NCBI GenBank assembly: GCA_900556055.1
Contig: USNJ01000149.1
Location: 1 to 5,165, forward strand
Direction of reading: 5' to 3'
DNA from: an uncultured Ruminococcus sp.
Lineage (GTDB): Bacteria; Bacillota; Clostridia; Oscillospirales; Ruminococcaceae
Length of the DNA: 5,165 bases
Within the stretch, counting starts at the first letter, position 1; every line of letters starts with the position of its first letter. Under the pieces are notes generated by a model. It did no database searches. It had not been told where the DNA came from and was given only the letters and a program-made list of their open reading frames with translations. Positions 1 through 4,938 of the stretch are shown piece after piece. Made by a program: the position numbers and the translations under genes.

Positions 1-82
1 AACCATATATGTTATTCGGGTTAACATTGTTCAACGATAACAAATACGCCCCGCTGCCACAACACGGATCATAAAACACCTC
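1..82 (-). pseudogene. AviRa-like methyltransferase fragment, motif I only, cut by window edge
   Basis: Read on the minus strand, this frame encodes about 27 residues beginning EVFYDPCCGSGAYLLSL and continuing to the window edge. The DPCCGSG core is the SAM-binding motif I of class I methyltransferases, and DPCCGSG followed by a short gap and LL resembles AviRa-type 23S rRNA guanine-N2 methyltransferases. Those proteins normally carry roughly 50 residues before this motif. Here the recognisable similarity starts about 45 bases after the degV stop, and upstream the frame runs through the degV terminator hairpin and degV's own 3' end with no ATG. The only nearby in-frame candidate starts are a GTG at 79 and a TTG at 132, neither with a properly spaced ribosome site. 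The simplest reading is an N-terminally deleted remnant, though an unusual short-N-terminus gene is possible. The rest lies outside the window. Confidence 0.5.
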
Positions 83-87
83 CGCAT

Positions 88-120
88 AAAAAACAGCCTG
101 CGCCGTTAAAACGCAGACTG
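88..120 (-). terminator. Rho-independent terminator of degV
   Basis: On the minus strand, seven bases after the degV stop codon, CAGTCTGCG (120 to 112) pairs with CGCAGGCTG (102 to 94) across a 9-base loop. This gives nine base pairs including one G-U wobble. A run of six T residues (93 to 88) follows directly. This is a textbook intrinsic terminator for transcription arriving from degV. Confidence 0.9.
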
Positions 121-126
121 CAAATA

Positions 127-981
127 TCAATCTATGTATTCGATAACGCCGATCGCCTTTACTCCCGCACCAACGTGGCATGAGATGCTGACAGGCAGCT
201 TCCTGAGCTGAACATCAAAATCGGGGAAGGTTTTTCTGACAGTTTCAAGCCATTCATTTGCAGGTCCGATATCTCCCGAATATGCTGTTTCAAGATGTAT
301 CTTTTTGCCTGCAAAACGCTCCTTTATGTCCTTTTCCACAGCGCTCAGCATGATCTTTTCGGCATTTGCCATTCCTCTTGCCTTAGAGAATGCATCAAGC
401 TTTGAACCCTGTATCTGAAGAACGGGCTTCAGGTTAAGAACAGCCGCGATCGCAGCGCCTGCCTTTGTTACTCTGCCGCTCTTTTTCAGCAGTTCAAGAG
501 TGTTTACAGCAAGATAAATGCTTGCATCGAACGACCTCTTTTCAAGCTCGTCCTTTATTTCCTGAGCCGAAAGACCTCTTTCAGCAAGCTTCAAAGCATC
601 AACGGCGGACTGTCTCTGAGAGATAGAGATACGCTTGTTGTCAACAACGACTACTCTGCCGTCATAATCCTCGGCAAGCGCCCTTGCAGTACCCATCGAA
701 CCGCTCAGTGCAGACGACATCGGGATATGCACAACCTGATCGTGATCCTTCAGAAGCTTGTCCCAGAAGCTTGTAAGCACATCGGGAGAAGGCTGAGAAG
801 TCGAAACATCAGAACCTGAACCCAGCATCTCAAAGAAATGCTCATAGGTGCAGTTCACGCCCTCGAAGTACTCATCACCGTCAACGATAAATGGCATCGG
901 GATAACAAATATACCGAGCTCAGCCGCCTCATCAGCGTCCATTCCGCTGTTTGTATCTGTCATGATAGCTATTTTGCTCAT
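127..981 (-). CDS. DegV family protein (FakB-like fatty-acid-binding protein)
   Basis: This 284-residue protein has the usual DegV length. DegV/FakB proteins bind a fatty acid in the cytoplasm; FakB members present it to the kinase FakA, giving acyl-phosphate for phospholipid synthesis. Visible family motifs are TDTNSGM (8-14) near the N-terminus, TSQPSP (61-66), IPMSSALSGSMGTA (86-99), LKKSGRV (165-171), LNLKPVLQIQG (182-192) and CHVGAGVKAIGV (268-279). The Thr61/Ser62, Ser93, Arg170 and His269 positions match those that hold the fatty-acid carboxylate and phosphate in FakB proteins. The C-terminal motif reads HVGAG where many relatives have HxGPG, a mild variant. The ATG at 981 is preceded by GAGGA about 10 bases upstream. 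It has its own promoter and terminator, so it is monocistronic. No FakA partner is in the window, so family membership is secure but the FakB role is inferred. Confidence 0.93.
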   Translation of the reverse strand: MSKIAIMTDTNSGMDADEAAELGIFVIPMPFIVDGDEYFEGVNCTYEHFFEMLGSGSDVSTSQPSPDVLTSFWDKLLKDHDQVVHIPMSSALSGSMGTARALAEDYDGRVVVVDNKRISISQRQSAVDALKLAERGLSAQEIKDELEKRSFDASIYLAVNTLELLKKSGRVTKAGAAIAAVLNLKPVLQIQGSKLDAFSKARGMANAEKIMLSAVEKDIKERFAGKKIHLETAYSGDIGPANEWLETVRKTFPDFDVQLRKLPVSISCHVGAGVKAIGVIEYID

Positions 982-1020
982 TTATAAAATTCCTCACATT
1001 TCATAGATAAATCAATAAGT

Positions 1021-1049
1021 ATGATAACACACGGCATTCCAAATGTCAA
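1021..1049 (-). promoter_or_regulatory. SigA promoter of degV
   Basis: On the minus strand TTGACA (1049 to 1044) is separated by exactly 17 bases from TATCAT (1026 to 1021), and TGT directly before the -10 makes it an extended -10. The predicted transcript starts near 1014, leaving a leader of about 33 bases that carries a GAGGA ribosome site. This promoter lets degV be expressed independently of araC upstream. Confidence 0.85.
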
Positions 1050-1051
1050 GC

Positions 1052-1077
1052 ATTAACACATTTTATTAACATAATTT
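1052..1077. repeat. 13-bp A/T-rich tandem repeat upstream of the degV -35
   Basis: ATTAACACATTTT (1052-1064) is followed directly by ATTAACATAATTT (1065-1077), with 11 of 13 positions identical. The pair lies two bases upstream of the degV -35 box, where an UP element contacted by the RNA polymerase alpha subunit would sit. No GC-rich hairpin is present between the araC stop and degV, so araC has no visible terminator here. Confidence 0.6.
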
Positions 1078-1080
1078 TCT

Positions 1081-1959
1081 TTATGTTTCGCTCTTTTTAT
1101 GCTGCATGCGAAACTGCTTCGGGGTTATGCCTTTGTATCTGCGGAAGCTTTTTATCATGTGGCTGCAGTCGGAAAATCCCGTTTCCTGGCTTATATAGCT
1201 GAGGTCAAAATCGGTGTAAAGAAGAAACTCCTCCGCCTTCATGATTCTTACGCTTTCAATGTATTCCTTGCAGGTCTTTCCGTAGACTTCAAGGAATTTT
1301 TTTGCGAAATACGAATAGCTCATTCCGCATTCACGGGCGATATCGGTTACCTGTATCCCATCGCCCATGTGCTTGTCTATATATTCGGTTATGCTGTAAA
1401 TATCGTATCTCATATCATCGGCATATGCATTGCTGTCAACTGAAAAGCCCTGTTTCTGCCAGCATCTTATAATGCCGATGAGCAGCCTTGATATCTCCGC
1501 ACGTATCACCATGTCACAGCCGTAGCTGTAGCTGTTCGTCTCACTTATGCATCGGCGGAATATTTCCTCCGCTTCGGACGCTGCTGAGCTGTCAGCTTCA
1601 AAAAATATATTCATACACTTTTTTTCTGCGCTTCGGAATATGCTCCTGAATGTCGGTGAATATTCGGGAGTCATGTTCAGCCTGTTTATATCGAATTTCA
1701 GCACGGCATATCTCAGCGGTTCGCCGTTTGTCGCATATATCGAATGTACAGCCTTCGGGTGAAAGACGATCATATCCCCTTCACTCAGGATAAATCTGTC
1801 ATTTCCCGCATTCATTTCCGCACAGCCCTCGACAAGATATATTATCTCCATGAAATAATGCCAGTGAGGTCTTACGGGAAAATTATTTTTATCGGCATTG
1901 TAATAAAAACATTCCGCAGGCGAATCGAGCGAATCACTTTCTTCAAAATAATAGTACAT
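1081..1959 (-). CDS. AraC/XylS-family transcriptional regulator with cupin sensor domain
   Basis: This 292-residue protein has the two-part layout of AraC-family sugar regulators. The N-terminal half is a cupin-like ligand-binding domain: HWHYFMEIIYLVEG (32-45) gives the first cupin strand pair and GDMIVFHPKAVHSI (61-74) the second. The C-terminal half (about 187-285) holds two helix-turn-helix units. The first is around VTDIARECGMSYSYFAKKF (204-222) and the second around LSYISQETGFSDCSHMIKSF (253-272). The family signature ends GITPKQFR (277-284). The ATG at 1959 has a GGGAGG ribosome site five bases upstream. It is transcribed divergently from the GH113-GH9 pair across 116 bp, the usual arrangement of an AraC activator and its targets, so it probably senses a sugar released from the same substrate. 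The ligand cannot be read from sequence. Confidence 0.93.
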   Translation of the reverse strand: MYYYFEESDSLDSPAECFYYNADKNNFPVRPHWHYFMEIIYLVEGCAEMNAGNDRFILSEGDMIVFHPKAVHSIYATNGEPLRYAVLKFDINRLNMTPEYSPTFRSIFRSAEKKCMNIFFEADSSAASEAEEIFRRCISETNSYSYGCDMVIRAEISRLLIGIIRCWQKQGFSVDSNAYADDMRYDIYSITEYIDKHMGDGIQVTDIARECGMSYSYFAKKFLEVYGKTCKEYIESVRIMKAEEFLLYTDFDLSYISQETGFSDCSHMIKSFRRYKGITPKQFRMQHKKSET

Positions 1960-2003
1960 ATAAGCCTCCCGAGGATAGATTTTTACAACTTTTAAACATT
2001 TAT

Positions 2004-2012
2004 ATTATATCA
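2004..2012 (-). promoter_or_regulatory. Extended -10 promoter element of the araC-type gene
   Basis: On the minus strand TGATATAAT (2012 to 2004) combines a TGn extension with a perfect TATAAT. The -35 position 17 bases upstream (2032 to 2027) reads TAGCAT, a poor match, so the promoter would rely on the extended -10. The predicted start is near 1997, about 38 bases before the ATG. Confidence 0.6.
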
Positions 2013-2027
2013 TACTTCTTCACGAAA

Positions 2028-2036
2028 TGCTATACT
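2028..2036 (+). promoter_or_regulatory. Extended -10 promoter element of the GH113-GH9 operon
   Basis: TGCTATACT (2028-2036) has a TGn extension and five of six -10 matches. The -35 position at 17-base spacing (2008-2013, TATCAT) does not resemble TTGACA and coincides with the -10 of the divergent araC promoter. A weak -35 is typical of promoters needing an activator, and the adjacent AraC-family protein is the obvious candidate. The predicted start is near 2043, about 33 bases before the GH113 ATG. Confidence 0.5.
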
Positions 2037-2056
2037 ATCCTTGAAATTTTTTACGG

Positions 2057-2064
2057 AAGGTGAT
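2057..2064 (+). promoter_or_regulatory. GH113 ribosome binding site with long spacing
   Basis: AAGGTGAT (2057-2064) includes seven bases (AGGTGAT) matching the complement of the 16S rRNA tail. Fifteen bases separate the GG at 2060 from the ATG at 2076, longer than usual. No in-frame ATG, GTG or TTG lies closer, so 2076 remains the best start, but initiation may be less efficient than the strong pairing suggests. Confidence 0.55.
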
Positions 2065-2075
2065 ATTCGTACATC

Positions 2076-3011
2076 ATGGAATTTATTAAAGGGATAACAT
2101 TTGCAGCATTCGCAAGGCAGGGAACTCTCCTAAAAAAAGAAACGCGCGAAAGCCTTGATAATCTCGCCGAACGCACAGGCGCAAATTTCATAACGATAGT
2201 TCCGAACGGCTTACAGGATACGCCGCAGTCGGAAGATATAGATTTTCTTTCGGAAAGCTCAATGTCCGAAGAGGAACTGACCGATTTTATCGGCTATGCA
2301 CATTCAAAGGGACTCGCAGTTGCGCTGAAGCCTACCGTCAACTGCCGCAACGGCACATGGCGCGCACATATCAGCTTCTTTGACGAGGACGTTCCCTGCG
2401 AGCCGAAATGGGGAAACTGGTTCAGATCATACACCGATTTTCAGGTGCATTATGCAAAGATCGCCCAAAAAACAGGCTGCGAAATGTTCATTGCAGGCTG
2501 CGAAATGGTGCAGTCCGAACATCGTGCGGACGAATGGCGCAGCGTTATATCCGAAATACGCAAGGTTTACAGCGGCCCTGTGTCCTATAATACGGACAAA
2601 TATCAGGAGCATAACGTCAGCTGGTGGGACGCTGTTGACATCATATCATCAAGCGGATATTATCCCGTAAATGACTGGGAAAATCAGCTTGACAGAATTG
2701 AAAAGGTCGTAAAACGCTTCAATAAGCCGTTCTTTTTTGCGGAATGCGGCTGTATGTCCACAGCAGGTTCGCCGCTTGTACCGAATGACTGGTCAGTCAA
2801 GGGCGACATTGATCTTGAAGGTCAGGCGAACTGGTACAGGACAATGCTTGAGGCGTGTTCAAAGCGCAGCTGGGTAGGCGGATTCTGCATATGGGACTGG
2901 GCTTGCAGACAGTACCCGATCGCAAAGGCAGCCTCTCACGGCGGCTACGAGATATACGGAAAGCCTGCGGAAAAGGTCCTTTCGGACTTCTACCGCAGCA
3001 TAAATAAATGA
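2076..3011 (+). CDS. GH113-type glycoside hydrolase (putative beta-mannanase/exo-mannanase), cytoplasmic
   Basis: This 311-residue protein has the size and motif order of a single-domain (beta/alpha)8 clan GH-A enzyme of family GH113, whose characterised members hydrolyse beta-1,4-mannan or manno-oligosaccharides with retention. Glu143 in FIAGCEM (138-144) sits at the end of strand 4 as acid/base. Glu223 in FFFAECG (219-225) sits at the end of strand 7 as nucleophile. The 80-residue spacing equals that recalled for the founding GH113 mannanase of Alicyclobacillus (Glu151 and Glu231). Aromatic residues for sugar stacking include Trp183-Trp184, Trp253 and the GGFCIWDW segment (268-275). The N-terminus MEFIKGITFAAF is not a signal peptide, and the nine cysteines also suggest a cytoplasmic location. 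The stop overlaps the GH9 start (ATGA). Exact substrate (mannan, glucomannan or another beta-linked oligosaccharide) is inferred; other clan A families are a less likely alternative. Confidence 0.8.
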   Translation: MEFIKGITFAAFARQGTLLKKETRESLDNLAERTGANFITIVPNGLQDTPQSEDIDFLSESSMSEEELTDFIGYAHSKGLAVALKPTVNCRNGTWRAHISFFDEDVPCEPKWGNWFRSYTDFQVHYAKIAQKTGCEMFIAGCEMVQSEHRADEWRSVISEIRKVYSGPVSYNTDKYQEHNVSWWDAVDIISSSGYYPVNDWENQLDRIEKVVKRFNKPFFFAECGCMSTAGSPLVPNDWSVKGDIDLEGQANWYRTMLEACSKRSWVGGFCIWDWACRQYPIAKAASHGGYEIYGKPAEKVLSDFYRSINK

Positions 3012-4693
3012 GCCTACGGGCAGAATGGGAGAATATGGATAAAACTTATTTCACAAGAAAGAAACCATCGCTGAGACATTATGAGGGACATATTTTTGTC
3101 GATCAGGCGGGATATCTTCCGCTGTCGCAGAAAAAAGCGGTAATTAATATCCCCTGCGAAAAATTCTCGCTGACGGATATGGACGGAAACACCGTTTATG
3201 AGGGAAAAACCGTGCATTTCGGACATGACGCAAATTCCGCTGACGATGTTTATACCGCAGATTTTTCCGGCTTCAGAAACTGCGGCACATATCATCTGAA
3301 CATTGACGGCGAAAGCTCAATGCCGTTTGCGATCGCAGAAAATGCCTACGAAGATGTGCTGAAAAAGACTGAAAAGGCATTTTATTTTCTTAGATGCGGC
3401 TGTGCGCTGGACGAAAAATTCGCAGGCGTTTACAGTCATGCAAAATGTCACTCGGAAAAAGCCGTTCTCTGGGACGATCATTCGGTATCTCTCGATGTAA
3501 CGGGCGGCTGGCATGATGCGGGAGATTACGGCAGATACGTCACTGCTGCTGCCTGTGCGCTTGCACATCTTCTGTATGCTTTCAGGCTTTATCCCGAGAT
3601 CTTCGGCGGACAGGATCTGAATATCCCCGAAAGCGGCGGAAAGCTCCCCGATATTCTTGCCGAATGCAAATATGAGCTTGACTGGCTGATGAAAATGCAG
3701 CGTGAGGACGGCGGCGCATATCACAAGGCAACAACTCAGCATCATGCGGCGTTTATCATGCCCGAGGACGACAAGGCACAGCTTTTTGTGCTGCCCGTTT
3801 CATCATTTGCTACTGCCGATCTTGCGGCTGTATGCGCCCTTGCTTCCAAGGTTTACAGACCTTTTGACGCAGGATATGCCGACAGACTTTTTGAAGCTGC
3901 GGAGAGGTCATACCGCTGGCTCGATGCCAATCCCGGATTCATTTTCGATAACAAAGAGGACTGCAAAACAGGCGTTTACGGTCAGCACAGTGACATTTCA
4001 AACAGATTCTGGGCGGCTGCCGAAATGTACAATATTTCGGACAGCGGCAAATATCTCGATGATATGCATGACCTGCTCGAAAACGATTTTCCTCTTTCGG
4101 AACTCGGTTATGTTGAAATGGGCGGACTTGCGTCCCTTTCCTGCATACTGAATTACAAATTTCCCGACAAAGAGCTTAAAGACCGCATGATATCAGCATT
4201 TGCAAACGAAGCGGAACGCCTGAAAAATACGGCGGACAGCTGCGGATATTCTGCCGCAATGACAGAAAAAGACTATGGCTGGGGCAGCAACATGAACCTT
4301 CTGAAACACGGAATGATATTCCTTATCGCAGACAGGATCGAAAACAGCCGCCGCTTCCTGCCGTATGCCGAAGCGCAGCTGCATTATCTGCTGGGCGTGA
4401 ATGCCACGGGATACAGCTATGTTACGGGAGTAGGCGGATTTTGCTGCTGCTATCCGCACCTGCGTCCCGCTCATGCTGACGGTATAGATGAGTGTATCCC
4501 CGGAATGGTCAGCGGAGGTCCGAACAGATATCCCTGCGATGAAGATGCCGAGATACTTATCCCGAAAGGCACTCCCCCGATGAAATGCTACGCAGATGAT
4601 GTCGGCTGCTATTCGCTGAATGAAATAACTATATACTGGAACTCGCCTGCTGTTTTTCTTATTGCAGGAATAGTGAATGAAAACAATAAATAA
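3008..4693 (+). CDS. GH9 glycoside hydrolase with N-terminal Ig-like domain, cytoplasmic
   Basis: This 561-residue protein has the architecture of Ig-bearing (CelD-like) GH9 enzymes, inverting beta-glucanases or exo-beta-glycosidases. Residues about 27-110 form the Ig-like domain, starting IFVDQAGYLP (29-38), the usual entry motif. The (alpha/alpha)6 catalytic barrel follows. GGWHDAGDYGRY (166-177) supplies Asp170 and the probable general base Asp173; SLNEITIYWNSP (536-547) supplies the acid Glu539. LLGVNATGYSYVTG (461-474) and PHLR (483-486) form the conserved active-site block. There is no signal peptide, dockerin or carbohydrate-binding module, and 18 cysteines point to the cytoplasm. The start at 3008 overlaps the GH113 stop without a Shine-Dalgarno, implying translational coupling; Met10 at 3035 has GGGAG only three bases upstream. 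Likely substrates are imported cello- or gluco-manno-oligosaccharides; an exo-beta-glucosaminidase role, known for some intracellular GH9 enzymes, is an alternative. Confidence 0.88.
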   Translation: MSLRAEWENMDKTYFTRKKPSLRHYEGHIFVDQAGYLPLSQKKAVINIPCEKFSLTDMDGNTVYEGKTVHFGHDANSADDVYTADFSGFRNCGTYHLNIDGESSMPFAIAENAYEDVLKKTEKAFYFLRCGCALDEKFAGVYSHAKCHSEKAVLWDDHSVSLDVTGGWHDAGDYGRYVTAAACALAHLLYAFRLYPEIFGGQDLNIPESGGKLPDILAECKYELDWLMKMQREDGGAYHKATTQHHAAFIMPEDDKAQLFVLPVSSFATADLAAVCALASKVYRPFDAGYADRLFEAAERSYRWLDANPGFIFDNKEDCKTGVYGQHSDISNRFWAAAEMYNISDSGKYLDDMHDLLENDFPLSELGYVEMGGLASLSCILNYKFPDKELKDRMISAFANEAERLKNTADSCGYSAAMTEKDYGWGSNMNLLKHGMIFLIADRIENSRRFLPYAEAQLHYLLGVNATGYSYVTGVGGFCCCYPHLRPAHADGIDECIPGMVSGGPNRYPCDEDAEILIPKGTPPMKCYADDVGCYSLNEITIYWNSPAVFLIAGIVNENNK

Positions 4694-4714
4694 AAAACAA
4701 TATGTATTTTTTCC

Positions 4715-4743
4715 TTGACAACAGCGCTTTTTTAAGCTATAAT
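4715..4743 (+). promoter_or_regulatory. Perfect-consensus SigA promoter of tRNA-Leu
   Basis: TTGACA (4715-4720) and TATAAT (4738-4743) are both exact consensus with the ideal 17-base spacer. The predicted start is near 4750, giving a precursor leader of only about seven bases before the tRNA. Such strength is expected for a stable-RNA gene. Confidence 0.92.
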
Positions 4744-4754
4744 ATAAAAAGCGC
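4724..4754. repeat. Perfect 9-bp inverted repeat flanking the -10 of the tRNA-Leu promoter
   Basis: GCGCTTTTT (4724-4732) and AAAAAGCGC (4746-4754) are exact reverse complements separated by 13 bases that contain the TATAAT box. No T-run follows, so it is not an intrinsic terminator. It could be an operator or, in read-through RNA from the GH operon, a hairpin just 5' of the tRNA. Confidence 0.55.
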
Positions 4755-4756
4755 AC

Positions 4757-4841
4757 GCCGGTGTGATGGAATTGGCAGACGTAGCGGACTCAAAATCCGC
4801 CGGGGTAACCCGCACCGGTTCAAGCCCGGTCACCGGCACCA
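4757..4841 (+). tRNA. tRNA-Leu (anticodon CAA)
   Basis: The acceptor stem GCCGGTG (4757-4763) pairs perfectly with CACCGGC (4831-4837). A discriminator A (4838) and a genomically encoded CCA (4839-4841) follow. The anticodon stem GCGGA/TCCGC (4784-4788, 4796-4800) encloses the loop CTCAAAA, with anticodon CAA at 4791-4793, which reads UUG codons. A long variable arm (about 4801-4813) marks it as class II, as expected for leucine. The T arm is ACCGG, loop TTCAAGC, CCGGT (4814-4830). At 85 nt including CCA it appears intact and functional. It lies 63 bases after the GH9 stop with its own promoter and terminator. Confidence 0.97.
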
Positions 4842-4884
4842 AAGGCATTCCGAACTTAATTGTCGGAATGCCTTTTTGCTTTTT
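4841..4884 (+). terminator. Strong rho-independent terminator after tRNA-Leu
   Basis: A perfect 13-bp stem pairs AAAGGCATTCCGA (4841-4853) with TCGGAATGCCTTT (4863-4875) across a 9-base loop, followed by a T-rich tail (TTGCTTTTT to 4884). It begins at the last base of the tRNA CCA end. Because GH9 has no terminator of its own before the tRNA, this may also end the upstream hydrolase transcript. Confidence 0.93.
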
Positions 4885-4922
4885 ATCAGACCCACGGTGC
4901 ATTTTATCCGACTCAGAATGCA
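4881..4922. repeat. 21-bp imperfect tandem direct repeat upstream of the ABC gene promoter
   Basis: Two 21-base units lie head to tail at 4881-4901 and 4902-4922, sharing the pattern TTTTATC.GAC.CA followed by three variable bases and TGCA. Sixteen of 21 positions match. The array starts in the T-tail of the tRNA terminator and ends 16 bases before the ABC -35 box. A 21-bp period is two helical turns, placing both units on one face of the DNA, as for paired regulator sites. Confidence 0.55.
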
Positions 4923-4938
4923 GCTTGAATGAAAGCAC

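Noticed and set aside
31..72. A 14-codon minus-strand ORF with ATG at 72 preceded by GGAGGTG at ideal distance.
   Set aside because: The GGAGGTG string is part of the GAG-GTG codons of the methyltransferase-like frame; the 13-residue product has no recognisable features, so coincidence is more likely than a leader peptide.
1099..1443. 114-residue plus-strand ORF inside the araC-type gene.
   Set aside because: It is antisense to the HTH domain of a clear AraC regulator, has no ribosome site of note and no recognisable motif; a shadow frame.
3317..3745. 142-residue minus-strand ORF inside the GH9 gene.
   Set aside because: Antisense to conserved GH9 catalytic sequence, including the Asp170/Asp173 motif; no motif or start signal of its own.
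3702..4151. 149-residue plus-strand ORF in another frame of GH9.
   Set aside because: Low-complexity Ser/Thr/Arg-rich translation of a shifted GH9 frame; no independent coding evidence.
4691..4713. A6...T6 pairing after the GH9 stop as a possible terminator.
   Set aside because: The stem would be only A-U pairs with a C/A mismatch inside, too weak for an intrinsic terminator.
4193..4756. 187-residue minus-strand ORF covering the GH9 3' end.
   Set aside because: Antisense to the conserved GH9 acid-residue region and the tRNA promoter; no family resemblance.
4757..4853. tRNA-Leu 3' end as an attachment site for an integrated element.
   Set aside because: No integrase, no duplicated tRNA 3' end and no direct repeat of the acceptor region were seen in the window.
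4898..4922. TGCATT/AATGCA 6-bp inverted repeat.
   Set aside because: It arises from the TGCA at the ends of the tandem repeat units and has a 13-base loop; the direct repeat explains it better.
4732..4938. 68-residue minus-strand ORF containing VTGLEPVRVTPADFESATSA.
   Set aside because: This is the antisense translation of tRNA-Leu, a well-known spurious protein in databases, not a gene.
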